Part shown: piece by piece, positions 54,801 through 63,239 of the stretch
Position numbering within the stretch: position 1 is the stretch's first letter
Layout: every line of letters begins with the position of its first letter
Assembly (NCBI RefSeq): GCF_947502995.1
Contig: NZ_CANNBW010000016.1
Coordinates: 62,001-126,000, forward strand
Reading direction: 5' to 3'
From: an uncultured Tenacibaculum sp.
Lineage (GTDB): Bacteria; Bacteroidota; Bacteroidia; Flavobacteriales; Flavobacteriaceae
DNA length: 64,000 bases
Made by a program: the position numbers and the translations under genes
The notes under the pieces: generated by a model
Told to the model about the DNA's origin: nothing
What the model saw: only the letters and a program-made list of their open reading frames with translations
Database searches by the model: none

Positions 54801-55541
54801 GTATTAGAACATAAAACAGGAAAAACGGAAATGCGTAAGTTCTTAAAAGATGCCTTAGATGGATATTTAACTCAAAGAACTTTTGAAAGAAAAAGAGAAA
54901 AACCATTAATGTATAACGATGGTCAAGGTTATATTCATTATCAAAAAGGATCTTTAGTGTTTTATGCATTAAGTGATTATATCGGTGAAGAAAACTTAAA
55001 TAGTGCTTTACAAGCGTACGTAGAAAAAGTAAAGTTTCAAGATGCTCCGTATACAACATCTTTAGAAATGGTAGATTATATTAATCAAAAAACACCAGAT
55101 AGTTTAAAGTATGTAATTAAAGACATGTTTGAAACGATAACATTGTACAGAAACAAAATAGTAGAAGCTTCATCAAAAGAGTTAGATAATGGAAAATATC
55201 AAGTAGATATTACATTTAACGTTAGCAAATACCGAAACGATGATTTAGGTAAACGTTATTATGGAGAAAAAGCTGGAGATACGATTTCATATAAATCTGA
55301 AAAAATGAAAAAACCAGTACTTTCTGTTCCATTAGCGGATTATATCGATGTTGGAATTTTTACTGAAGAAGAAGTAGATGGAAAAAAGAAAAAAGTAGAA
55401 TTGTATTTAAAGAAACATAAGATTACACAAATACATAATACCGTTTCTATAATTGTTGATAAAAAGCCAATTGAAGTCGGAGTAGATCCTTACAATAAGT
55501 TAATTGATACACAATCTAACGATAATAGAAGAAAGTTGTGA
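51888..55541 (+). CDS. ABC permease fused to an M1-family aminopeptidase
   Basis: 1217 residues. The N-terminal half has two blocks of membrane helices (ABC-2 type permease); the C-terminal half is an M1-type zinc peptidase domain with HELAHQWWAH at His938. The third ligand Glu is SESLSEY, at 24 residues after the first His, one residue more than in classical M1 enzymes. Such fusions in Bacteroidetes presumably cut a substrate while it is moved across or at the membrane. The pathway is unknown. It is the last gene of the operon. Confidence 0.9.
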   Translation: MFYTIFKHEVKYWFKKPAFYIYLAILFIVSILFAASSAGVFDNFTVSTGGHEIVNSPKGLNDLFNGMSQLIYFLLPSIIGVTIFRDYKSEMHSILYSYPFTKTNYLFAKFLSGLTIVTLIVLGIGLALFIGFRLPGTNPDIVGGFSFVAYLHSYFVYVIPNLLLFGAIVFAVVTFSRNIAAGFISVLVVMLIQGLLVSMVAQQENRLLTALLDPYGFGALDYYTRYWTVAEQNESPLPLGSIIIYNRLIWLGVSALIFGFVFKKFSFNQSGITFNWFKKEKEIRAIKKNFGGITRINLPKVAYDYSLLHNLKSVWKLSKIDFKYVVKSLPFIAIAFVGVIITVLAFSQSGLVFGTETLPVTWKMLQTGMGGFNLSMIIITFLYAGLLVHRGRMVNANHIVDVTPTPNWVLWLSKLTALLKVQLVVLFLVMLSGLIYQTYNGFYNYEFGHYFFELFVLRFINFAIWAVMAMFIQTLFRNPYVGLVVLFVIFIGIPLLGSVGIEQSIFMFNRGGGFNYSDMNGYGSSLRGYFTYKTYWALFCTILLVLVSLFWVRGIPHSFKERLSIFKQRFSLKSGLVLAVSLVAFIGLGGRIYYENNIKNERTSSKEREELRVKWEKDYKQYQGKAQPRIVAVDVNMDLYPSSYDFKSSGTYKMINKTDEVIDSLFLNHNNYPSTFKFNRDTDLVHEDTIQNFDIYKLKTPLQPGDSLELNFTVKNKPNTFWRKNSPVRENGTFMNSGIFPSFGYSDGGELRDDKTREKYGLPKNDLKPHPSDSTALGDTYISKDSDWIDFEATVSTAEDQIAIAPGYLQKEWVKDGRRYFHYKMDSKILNFYAFNSARYEVKKDKWKDVNLEIYYHKGHEYNLDRMFEGIKASLDYNSKSFSPYQHKQVRIIEFPKTGGTFAQSFPNTIPFSEAIGFIADVNEEDEGVNYPFSVTVHELAHQWWAHQVIGADVLGATMLSESLSEYVSLKVLEHKTGKTEMRKFLKDALDGYLTQRTFERKREKPLMYNDGQGYIHYQKGSLVFYALSDYIGEENLNSALQAYVEKVKFQDAPYTTSLEMVDYINQKTPDSLKYVIKDMFETITLYRNKIVEASSKELDNGKYQVDITFNVSKYRNDDLGKRYYGEKAGDTISYKSEKMKKPVLSVPLADYIDVGIFTEEEVDGKKKKVELYLKKHKITQIHNTVSIIVDKKPIEVGVDPYNKLIDTQSNDNRRKL

Positions 55542-55550
55542 TAAATTTTT

Positions 55551-55581
55551 AAAAAGGCTTGGGAATTTCCCAAGCCTTTTT
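55551..55581. terminator. Bidirectional terminator
   Basis: AAAAAGGCTTGGG (from 55551) and CCCAAGCCTTTTT (to 55581) pair around AATTT, with T/A runs on both sides. It ends the ABC/peptidase operon and the convergent lipoprotein gene. Confidence 0.85.
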
Positions 55582-55584
55582 AAA

Positions 55585-57072
55585 TTATCGTAAAGGAGTA
55601 GCACCAATTGAGTTGCTTACCCAAAAATCGAAAGTTTTTGATTTTAAATTTCCAGCACAATCAGTAGCAGACATTACTAGTCTGTAATGATTACCATCTA
55701 AAGGTCTTGCAGGGTTAATTCCAATATTCATGTTGAATCTGGATTTTAAATTGATTACGTAACCATCAGTACTCATATCTATACCATTAATTGTTTCTGA
55801 AACTCCTGAAGAAATTTCAGTTAAGGTTAAATTATATGTTCTAACACCTTTTGATACTAATGGGTTAAAAGTTATAGGTTCGTTAGGTCTAAATCTTGTA
55901 GAAATATAATGATTAAAGTTACTATTTGCATGTGTGTAATAATCTGTTAATTCATCAAGAGAAAGATCTAAATTACGAGTACTTGTATTATGTAAAAAAC
56001 CATTTAAACTTAAGTTCTCATTAGTTTTTATATTGAAATAGTTAGTTCCTCCAAAAGAAGGAGTATACCCACTCTTATAATTAATAACTAGCATGTAGGT
56101 GTTATTCGGGATAGGGTTTTGGCTATTGTAAACTAGAAAATTATTTGAATTATCTAAGGTTAAGTTATTTGAAGGAGGGTTACTTGTGTTATAATAAATA
56201 GCTTCAGTAACACCAGTGTATATATTTAATAATTCAATTGTGCTAACGCTATTTCTGAAGTAAAAATCTTGAAACATATTGTTTCCTGTAGCATTATCAA
56301 TTAACGTTATTTTAGTGCTGTTCAAATTATTTGAATTTCCATTACAAGTAGGTGTGCTTCTTACTATAAATGAAGTAGATGAACTTGAGTTTAGAAAGTA
56401 TGCAGTATTTGCAGTAAAAAACAAGTTAGGATAAATGTCTAAGATGTAATTCAAGTCAATTTTATCTTCAGGATAAAAACTATTATAAATTGAATTAAAT
56501 ACATTTTCAAAAGTGTTTTTCTCTTTTAAAATATCATCTCTTATAGTCAAGTAAGCATTTGGAAGAGTATAGTCTTTAAAACCCTTTATACTCAATACAA
56601 CATGATCTTCAGAAACAAAATCTTCAATAAGCATGGCAATGTCATCTTGAATAATATTTAAAGAAACATCAACCATAATGTTATCTTCATAAACAGAATT
56701 ATGAGGGATTTCAATCTGTTGTTGCTCAAAAGAGGAATTTACAGATATAATCACATCGTCTTCAAATATATTATCAGAAGTCATAATGAAATGATCTTCA
56801 ACAATATTTCCTTTAAACTTTAAATTACTTTGTTTAATACCTTTTTCACTAATGATTAGAGATAAATCTTTACGTATTTCATCTAATTCAAGCATTCTAT
56901 GAAATACCTTATAAGCTTTTTGGTATAAAGTAGTTTCTCGATTGTTTTCAGTTTTCTTTTTTAAAGCAAAAGCTTCTTTTTCTAGTTCTTTTGAAGTTTC
57001 AATTAATTCATTGTCGGAACATCCAGTTCCAATGATAAGAATTACAATAGCAAAGGCTAGTAATTTTTTCAT
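55585..57072 (-). CDS. Lipoprotein with a six-fold 12-13-residue repeat
   Basis: 495 residues with lipobox GTGC (about residue 18). After a helical region (residues 20-85), six near-identical units of 12-13 residues run from residue 89 to 165, each with a hydrophobic-x-Glu-Asp-x-hydrophobic core (IVEDHFIM, IFEDDVII, FEQQQIEI, VYEDNIMV, IIQDDIAM, VSEDHVVL). A later beta-rich part (from about 240) contains Ser/Asn-rich segments. The repeat suggests a small beta-solenoid or calcium-binding region. No family recognised. Confidence 0.7.
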   Translation of the reverse strand: MKKLLAFAIVILIIGTGCSDNELIETSKELEKEAFALKKKTENNRETTLYQKAYKVFHRMLELDEIRKDLSLIISEKGIKQSNLKFKGNIVEDHFIMTSDNIFEDDVIISVNSSFEQQQIEIPHNSVYEDNIMVDVSLNIIQDDIAMLIEDFVSEDHVVLSIKGFKDYTLPNAYLTIRDDILKEKNTFENVFNSIYNSFYPEDKIDLNYILDIYPNLFFTANTAYFLNSSSSTSFIVRSTPTCNGNSNNLNSTKITLIDNATGNNMFQDFYFRNSVSTIELLNIYTGVTEAIYYNTSNPPSNNLTLDNSNNFLVYNSQNPIPNNTYMLVINYKSGYTPSFGGTNYFNIKTNENLSLNGFLHNTSTRNLDLSLDELTDYYTHANSNFNHYISTRFRPNEPITFNPLVSKGVRTYNLTLTEISSGVSETINGIDMSTDGYVINLKSRFNMNIGINPARPLDGNHYRLVMSATDCAGNLKSKTFDFWVSNSIGATPLR

Positions 57073-57234
57073 AATTTAGATTTAATAGGTTAATAATTAT
57101 GTCAAAACTAGTTTCTATTACTATTTTGATTATTGTAAAGTTTCCGAATTAAAGTAAATAACTTTTGAAATGCTTCGTTAATTGATTTAAGGAAAGTATT
57201 TTCTAAAAAGAAAGAAGCTAAATTGATAATAATT

Positions 57235-57242
57235 TATCTTTG
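57235..57242 (+). promoter_or_regulatory. Promoter -7 element for the DUF5522 gene
   Basis: TATCTTTG at 57235-57242 fits TAnnTTTG exactly, six bases before the ATG at 57248, so the transcript would be leaderless. No clear TTG lies at the normal distance upstream. Confidence 0.45.
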
Positions 57243-57247
57243 TTGAG

Positions 57248-57409
57248 ATGAAAAAAATATTGAAAGCAGAACCTCATGAGTATTATACTAATGAACAGGG
57301 GTATAGGGTTTTTAAAGAAGAATATCATTTAAGAAGAGGGTATTGTTGTAAAAGTGGATGTAAGCATTGTCCTTACGGATATGATAAAAATACAGATAGT
57401 TTTAAATAG
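57248..57409 (+). CDS. DUF5522 small Cys-rich protein
   Basis: 53 residues with YCCKSGCKHCPYGY (about residues 32-45), the typical Cys pattern of DUF5522 proteins. The four Cys and the His probably bind zinc or a cluster. It is not a shadow of another gene. Its neighbour on the same strand is a DUF4197 lipoprotein 56 bases on. The function of DUF5522 is unknown. Confidence 0.75.
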   Translation: MKKILKAEPHEYYTNEQGYRVFKEEYHLRRGYCCKSGCKHCPYGYDKNTDSFK

Positions 57410-57465
57410 GAGTGACCTTAAAGTAAATGTTGTTTCTTAAATAAGTAGTAAATAAAATTAAAGAT

Positions 57466-58176
57466 ATGATAAAAAGACTTTTAATAGTGTGTATAGCATT
57501 ACAATTTGTAGGATGTGATGAATTACAAAAAATAGCTAGTCAATTACCACAAACAGGCGGACTTACTCAAGCACAAATAGGAGAAGGACTTAGACAAGCA
57601 TTAGATAATGGAATTCAACATCAGGTGACAAAACTAACAGCAAAAGATGGTTTTTATAGAAATGAGTTAGTCAAAATTTTATTACCAAAAGAGTTGAAAG
57701 TTGTCGATGATGGTTTGAGAAAAATAGGATTAAGTAAACTAGCAGATGAAGGTGTAAAAGCTTTAAATAGAGCAGCAGAAGATGCAGTTAAAACAGCAAC
57801 ACCAATTTTTATTAGTGCAGTAAAAGATATTACGTTTGCCGATGCTAAAAATATTTTATTAGGAAATGATAGAGCAGCTACAAGTTATTTAGAAGGAAGA
57901 ACGGAAACAGCATTATATTCTAAATTTAATCCTGTAATAAAAAAATCTTTTGGTAAAGTAGGAGCAGATAAAATATGGGCGAATTTAATTTCTAAATACA
58001 ATTCGATTCCTTTCGTTAAAAAAGTGAATCCAGATTTAACCGATTATGTTACTACTGAAGCATTAGAAGGAGTTTATACAATGATCGCTGTTGAAGAGAA
58101 AGGAATTAGAAATAAAATAGGATTACGTAATACAGATTTGTTGAGAAAAGTATTTGCTTTACAAGATAATAGGTAG
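57466..58176 (+). CDS. DUF4197 lipoprotein
   Basis: 236 residues: lipobox FVGC (around residue 17), then LTQAQIGEGLRQALDNGIQ and a helical DUF4197 domain with NRAAEDAVKTATPIFISAVKDITF and YKF-type C-terminal segments. DUF4197 proteins are of unknown function and widespread in Bacteroidetes and Proteobacteria. It is followed by a small gene with a buried start codon. Confidence 0.88.
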   Translation: MIKRLLIVCIALQFVGCDELQKIASQLPQTGGLTQAQIGEGLRQALDNGIQHQVTKLTAKDGFYRNELVKILLPKELKVVDDGLRKIGLSKLADEGVKALNRAAEDAVKTATPIFISAVKDITFADAKNILLGNDRAATSYLEGRTETALYSKFNPVIKKSFGKVGADKIWANLISKYNSIPFVKKVNPDLTDYVTTEALEGVYTMIAVEEKGIRNKIGLRNTDLLRKVFALQDNR

Positions 58177-58225
58177 TGTTAAATATTTGTTTTTCAATAT
58201 TTTATTGTTATATTTAAGATGAAAT

Positions 58226-58360
58226 TATGAAAAGCCATGTCACGTTTAATTCAATTATCACGCTATAAGCAACATTTAGAAGAGCGCTATCTAAAATTGA
58301 TAGAGCAATCTAACGATTACAGGTATGTTGATGAAGCTAAAAGTGACATGGCTTTTTATA
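58226..58360 (+). repeat. Long inverted repeat across the start of the 58237 gene
   Basis: Arms 58226-58248 and 58338-58360 (23 bases each) are inverted copies that pair at 22 of 23 positions, one of them a G-U; a 14-bp core AAAAGCCATGTCAC and GTGACATGGCTTTT is perfect. The ATG at 58237 lies inside the left arm. The loop of 89 bases is the first third of the gene. The structure is likely to form in mRNA. Confidence 0.75.
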
Positions 58361-58422
58361 AAGCGATGAAAGTTCTAGAGAAAATTAATAGAGTTAAGTA
58401 TCTAGATAATTCTTTGGTGTAA
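58237..58422 (+). CDS. Small conserved-looking protein, unknown function
   Basis: 61 residues, mostly helical: LIQLSRYKQHLEERYLKLIEQSNDYRYVDEAKSD then MAFYKAMKVLEKINRVKYL. It resembles many short flavobacterial proteins, but I know no function. Its start codon is inside a 23-nt inverted repeat that would fold the first third of the mRNA. It overlaps the convergent binding-protein gene by 21 bases. Confidence 0.6.
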   Translation: MSRLIQLSRYKQHLEERYLKLIEQSNDYRYVDEAKSDMAFYKAMKVLEKINRVKYLDNSLV

Positions 58423-59202
58423 TTTTTTGAAATAATCGAAAGATTTTAAAAGCCTACTTCCGTACCAAGAAAACAGTTCACCATCAACAAATACAGTTTT
58501 AGCATGATGTGTAAATCTTCCAATTTCAAAGGCGTGCTCTTCTTTAAAAGGATAAGGTTCAGAAGATAAAAAAACTAAATCTGGATCTCCTTCTAATCTT
58601 ATTTTTTTCAGTTCAATTTCAGGATATCTTTCTTTATTTTTATAAATGTTTTCAAATTTATTAAGCTCTAAAATGTGATTAATAAATGTGTTGTTAGCAG
58701 CAGTCATCCAAGGATTTCTCCAAATAAAATATGCTACTTTTTTAGGTGTAATATCTTTTATAAAATGATTAAAATCTGAAATCTTAAATTCTAACTTTTG
58801 AATGATTTTTTGAGCATCAGTTCTACAAGATAATAAATCTCCGTATTGTCTAATCAATTCAATAGCATCATCAAGATTGTAAATGTCAGAAACATGCACA
58901 GGAGCTATTTTTTCGCAAGCTTCAACAATTTCTTTCGTATTTTCCTCTTTATTACAGAGAATAATATCTGGGTTTAGTTCTTTTATTTTGTCAACTTTTA
59001 TGTTTTTTGTTCCACCAACTAAAACTTTCGTTTGTTTCAAATGGTAAGGATGTACACAAAACTTTGTTAAGCCAACAATATTGTTTTCTAAACCTAAATC
59101 ATATAAAAGTTCAGTTTGACTAGGAACTAAGGAGATAATTCTTTTAGGAGTTTTTTCTAAAGTAATTAATCGGTTAAGTTGATCAGTAATTTCAATATTC
59201 AT
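58402..59202 (-). CDS. BtuF-like periplasmic-binding-fold protein
   Basis: 266 residues of the helical-backbone metal-receptor/BtuF family: PKRIISLVPSQTELLYDLGLENNIVGLTKFCVHP, then NPDIILCNKEENTKEIVEACEK. It lacks a signal peptide, so it may be cytoplasmic, or the start may be wrong. In this family, ligands include cobalamin, heme and iron-siderophores; the ligand here is not shown. No adjacent ABC permease is present. The gene lies 28 bases downstream of the LytTR regulator gene. Confidence 0.82.
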   Translation of the reverse strand: MNIEITDQLNRLITLEKTPKRIISLVPSQTELLYDLGLENNIVGLTKFCVHPYHLKQTKVLVGGTKNIKVDKIKELNPDIILCNKEENTKEIVEACEKIAPVHVSDIYNLDDAIELIRQYGDLLSCRTDAQKIIQKLEFKISDFNHFIKDITPKKVAYFIWRNPWMTAANNTFINHILELNKFENIYKNKERYPEIELKKIRLEGDPDLVFLSSEPYPFKEEHAFEIGRFTHHAKTVFVDGELFSWYGSRLLKSFDYFKKLHQRII

Positions 59203-59229
59203 TGCATCGAAATTAGTAAATAATTTACA

Positions 59230-60003
59230 TTATTTAATTCCCATTAACTCTTGAAATTCTTTTTTGTATCCTTTACTAACTCTAAAAGTAGTTTTTACTC
59301 CTGTAATTTTCACATCAGTTTCTCCGTAATTAGAAACTATTATTTCATCAATAAAATTTGAATTGATAATAGTAGATCTATGAATTCGCATAAATTTTGG
59401 GGAATTTAATCTGCGAATTAAACTAGATAAAGATTCTCTTAATAAATGCATTTTATTATCAGTAGTAAAAATTTCTACGTAATAACCAGAAGCGGAAATA
59501 TGTTTAATTGTATCTGTCTCAATAAATAAAATTTTATTTCCAGATTTGATACTTATCTTTTTGTTTTCAGGAGATTCTTTTTGCTGAATTAAAGATAAAA
59601 TGTCTTTAATACTCGATTGAATATTTAACAACTCATCTTTTTTCTTATGATTGATGATATTATTAACACATTGATAAATTCTATTATCACTAAAAGGTTT
59701 AACAATATAATCAAATGCTAGATAATCAAAAGCTTTGTGAGCAAATTCTCCATGTTCAGTAACAAAAACAAATAAAGGATTTGTATTGTTGGATGTTCGC
59801 TCTATAATTTCAAAGCCAGTCATATCTTCTAAATTAATATCTAAAAAAACAACATCAGGCTTTAAATAATTAATATGATCTACAGCATCAGTTCCATTAG
59901 AGAAACTACCAGTTAATTCAAAAGAATGATAATTATTTAGCAATTTTTCTATTCTAGTTCTGGCAACTTTTTGATTATCAACTATAATGTACTTTATGTC
60001 CAT
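59230..60003 (-). CDS. LytTR-type response regulator
   Basis: 257 residues from ATG 60003. Receiver domain with phospho-acceptor Asp55 in VVFLDINLEDMTG, Lys in YIVKPF, and an N-terminal acidic pair that is reduced (IIVDNQ instead of VDDE). The LytTR DNA-binding domain follows (RESLSSLIRRLNSPKFMRIHRSTIINSNFI). No histidine kinase is adjacent, so it is an orphan regulator or is paired elsewhere. It is divergent to susC. Confidence 0.9.
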   Translation of the reverse strand: MDIKYIIVDNQKVARTRIEKLLNNYHSFELTGSFSNGTDAVDHINYLKPDVVFLDINLEDMTGFEIIERTSNNTNPLFVFVTEHGEFAHKAFDYLAFDYIVKPFSDNRIYQCVNNIINHKKKDELLNIQSSIKDILSLIQQKESPENKKISIKSGNKILFIETDTIKHISASGYYVEIFTTDNKMHLLRESLSSLIRRLNSPKFMRIHRSTIINSNFIDEIIVSNYGETDVKITGVKTTFRVSKGYKKEFQELMGIK

Positions 60004-60237
60004 GTTAACTTCATTGTTTTGAGTTGATCGGCTAGCGAAAGTATAAAAAGTAAATGAGGTATGATCTATATTATTGTGTTCTTTAACATTGCTATAACTA
60101 GATTTTAACATTTGATTTTTTCATCTGTTAAAAACGATTACTTACATCAAAATAAAGGCGTTTTACTTCAAATGAATCTTAACAAAGACGGATACGGGAT
60201 AAATTTAGCCTCCTAATCAATTAAATTAAATAATTTT

Positions 60238-63225
60238 ATGAAATTTCGTTTAAAAAATGCAATGTACTTGCTTTTGTTTTTGAGCGTTATCTTTAAGGTA
60301 AATGCGCAAGAGAGAACAGTGAGTGGAGTTGTATCAGATGATGTTGGTCCTTTACCAGGGGTTAACATAATTATTAAGAATACTTCTAAAGGTACTGAAT
60401 CAGATGCAGATGGTAAGTATTCTATCAAAGCTAAAACAGGAGATATCTTAGTGTTTAGTTTTGTAGGAATGAAAACTGTTGAAAGACCAGTAGGAGCTTC
60501 TAACAAGATCGATGTTACTTTAGAAAATGATAATTTTCTTGAAGAAATCGTTGTAGTAGCTTATGGAGCTCAATCTGAGAAAAAAGTTATTACGAGTGTT
60601 TCTAAGGTAAATCAAGAAGCTATTAAAGATTTAGTTACTGATTCTCCACAAAATATCTTACAAGGTCAGGCTTCAGGGGTACAAGTAGTATCTTCTTCTG
60701 GTGTTCTTGGTGCTTCTCCTGAGTTAAGAATTCGTGGAACGAACTCTATCGGTACTAACGTAAGACCTTTATTCGTTGTAGATGGAGTAATCTTAGGTGA
60801 TAGCTTCTTGACTGGTGCTCAAGGTGGTGGACAAGGATTAAACCCATTATCTAGTATCAACCCTAACGATATCGAAAATATTTCTGTATTAAAGTCTGCT
60901 GCTGCAACTGCTTTATATGGTTCTCGTGGTGCAAATGGTGTAGTTATCATTACAACTAAAACAGGATCTAAAGATGGTAGTGTTAAAGTAAACTTAGATT
61001 TTTCTACATCTATTTCTAGTGTAACTGATACTCCAGAGTTATTAAATGCTCAACAATTCAGAGACTTTAGTGCTATCACAGCTCCAACAAGAACTATTTT
61101 TGATGGTAATTTCGATTTTATCGATGCTGTTTTCAGAAATGCTGTTTCTCAAAGTTATAACTTAGGTGTTAACGGAGGAAACGAAAAATCTAGTTTCTAT
61201 ATTGGTGTTACTAGAGAAGATCAAGAAGGTATCTTAGTTGGTAACGAACTAGAAAGAACAAGTTTCAGAGGAAACATTAAAACTCAAGCTAACGACTGGT
61301 TAACTTTAGGATTAAATTCAAGTGTATCTGTAAATAAATTCGACAGAACACCTCAAGAGAATGCTTTTGCTGCACCTTATACAATTGCAAACTTACAGAG
61401 ACAAGATGTTAATCCAATTGACGAAAACGGAAACTTCACAACTGCAGGAAATGTAGGTGGTGGAAACGTAATTGCACAAGAATTATTAAACTTAAACTTA
61501 GCAACTGAAACTAGGATTACTGGTAATGCATTTGCTGATATTGATTTTTCTTCATTATTAAACGGTTTATCGTTTAAAACTGATTTTGGTGTGGATAGAA
61601 GATTTGTTGAAGCTCAAACACGTGAAGTTGATTTATTAACTCCAGGAGGTGAGGCTTTCAATGGAATTTCTCAGCAAAATAGATTTACAATTACTCCAAC
61701 TTTCTTATATAATAACAAGTTAGGAGAAAAGCATAACTTAAGCTTATTAGCTGGTTATTCTTATGATCAAAATGATATTAGAAATATAGATGTAGCTGGT
61801 ACAGGTTTCTTAGATGATTCTTTCATCAACGTTACTTCAGCTTCTACTTTCACAACAACAAGTTCTGATGGTACAACATCTAGATTAGTTTCTTATTTTG
61901 GTAGAGCGTCTTATGATTATGACAATGGTAAGTATGTATTAGAAGCATCTTTAAGAAGAGATGGTTCTTCTAGATTTGGTCTTAACAACCAGTTTGGTAC
62001 ATTCTGGTCTGCTGCTTTCGGATGGAATATTTCTGATGAAAACTTTATGGCTGATGTAAACTGGATTAGAGATTTAAAATTAAATGTAAGTGCTGGTACT
62101 GCAGGTAACGATAGAATTGGAAACTTTGCTAGTTTAGGTACTTTCTTTAACTCTCCTTATAACAATAACCCAGGTTTAAGACCTAACAGTTTAGCTAATC
62201 CTGATTTACGTTGGGAAACTACTACAGGATTTGATGCTGGAATCTCTGCATCTTTCTTAAATAGAAGATTAACTGTAGGAGTAGAATTCTATAAGAAAAT
62301 TACTGACGATTTAATTTTAAATGTACCAGTAGATCCAACATTCAACTTAGGTTTAAATGCAGTAGCTACAAACATCGGAGAAATTCAAAATACTGGAGTT
62401 GATGTAGATATTACTTCTGTAAACTTTGATACTGAGAGTGGTTTCAAATGGACTACAAACTTAAATATTGGATATAACAAGAATGAGGTAACTAAATTAC
62501 CAGACGATAATATCGATGAAAGAGGAAACAGATTTGTTGCTCAAGGTGGTAGTTTCTCTGGTCAGAGAGCAATCGAAGGACATTCAGCAAATTCATTCTA
62601 TTTAATTAGATATGTAGGTGTTAATCCTCAAACTGGTGATGCTGAATGGTTAGATGCTGATGGTAACATTACTACTAATCCTACTCAAGCAGATAGAGTT
62701 GTAGCTGGACAAGCTAACCCAGATTTCGTTGGAGGTTTAACAAACACATTCAAATACAAAAACTGGAGTTTAAGTACTTTATTTAACTTCTCTGTTGGTA
62801 ACGATATTTTCTTAGCTTCAAGAAGTTTCTCTGAAAACCCAAGATCTGGATTCAATAAAACAACTAGAGTTTTAAATATTTGGCAAAATCCTGGAGATAA
62901 TGCATTTATCCCTTCTACTAGTAGTAGTACTTACGGAGTTTTCGAACAAGATTCTACTTTACAGTTAGAAGATGGTTCTTTTGCTAGACTTAAAAATGTA
63001 ACTTTAGCGTATAGTTTACCACAAAGTCTTTTAGATAATGTTTTCTTAAGTAATGTAAGATTCTATGCAACAGCTACAAACTTACTTACTATCAAGAGTG
63101 ACGGGTTAGATGGATATGATCCTGAAACTTCTAGAAATGCTGATGGAGGTGGAGCAATTGGAGAGGAGTTCTTTAACATTCCTCAAGCTAGAACTTACAC
63201 ATTAGGAGTAAATATCACTTTTTAA
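60238..63225 (+). CDS. SusC/RagA-family TonB-linked outer-membrane protein
   Basis: 995 residues. Signal peptide to about residue 24, then the carboxypeptidase-D-regulatory-like domain (RTVSGVVSDDVGPLPGVNI to residue 95), a TonB box/plug start (EEIVVVAYG around 102-110), the SusC plug motif ALYGSRGANGVVIITTK at about 225-241, and a 22-strand-type barrel to the end. It imports glycans or peptides with SusD. The next gene is SusD. Codon use is typical for a highly expressed gene. The substrate is not indicated. Confidence 0.95.
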   Translation: MKFRLKNAMYLLLFLSVIFKVNAQERTVSGVVSDDVGPLPGVNIIIKNTSKGTESDADGKYSIKAKTGDILVFSFVGMKTVERPVGASNKIDVTLENDNFLEEIVVVAYGAQSEKKVITSVSKVNQEAIKDLVTDSPQNILQGQASGVQVVSSSGVLGASPELRIRGTNSIGTNVRPLFVVDGVILGDSFLTGAQGGGQGLNPLSSINPNDIENISVLKSAAATALYGSRGANGVVIITTKTGSKDGSVKVNLDFSTSISSVTDTPELLNAQQFRDFSAITAPTRTIFDGNFDFIDAVFRNAVSQSYNLGVNGGNEKSSFYIGVTREDQEGILVGNELERTSFRGNIKTQANDWLTLGLNSSVSVNKFDRTPQENAFAAPYTIANLQRQDVNPIDENGNFTTAGNVGGGNVIAQELLNLNLATETRITGNAFADIDFSSLLNGLSFKTDFGVDRRFVEAQTREVDLLTPGGEAFNGISQQNRFTITPTFLYNNKLGEKHNLSLLAGYSYDQNDIRNIDVAGTGFLDDSFINVTSASTFTTTSSDGTTSRLVSYFGRASYDYDNGKYVLEASLRRDGSSRFGLNNQFGTFWSAAFGWNISDENFMADVNWIRDLKLNVSAGTAGNDRIGNFASLGTFFNSPYNNNPGLRPNSLANPDLRWETTTGFDAGISASFLNRRLTVGVEFYKKITDDLILNVPVDPTFNLGLNAVATNIGEIQNTGVDVDITSVNFDTESGFKWTTNLNIGYNKNEVTKLPDDNIDERGNRFVAQGGSFSGQRAIEGHSANSFYLIRYVGVNPQTGDAEWLDADGNITTNPTQADRVVAGQANPDFVGGLTNTFKYKNWSLSTLFNFSVGNDIFLASRSFSENPRSGFNKTTRVLNIWQNPGDNAFIPSTSSSTYGVFEQDSTLQLEDGSFARLKNVTLAYSLPQSLLDNVFLSNVRFYATATNLLTIKSDGLDGYDPETSRNADGGGAIGEEFFNIPQARTYTLGVNITF

Positions 63226-63239
63226 TTTTAACGTAAATC

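Noticed and set aside
54640..55059. Long minus-strand frame in the M1 peptidase region
   Set aside because: It is an antisense shadow of the peptidase domain with His/Leu-heavy composition and no start context.
58226..58360. Intrinsic terminator of the DUF4197 gene
   Set aside because: The arms are far apart, the left arm holds a start codon, and the loop is coding sequence; this is not a compact terminator.
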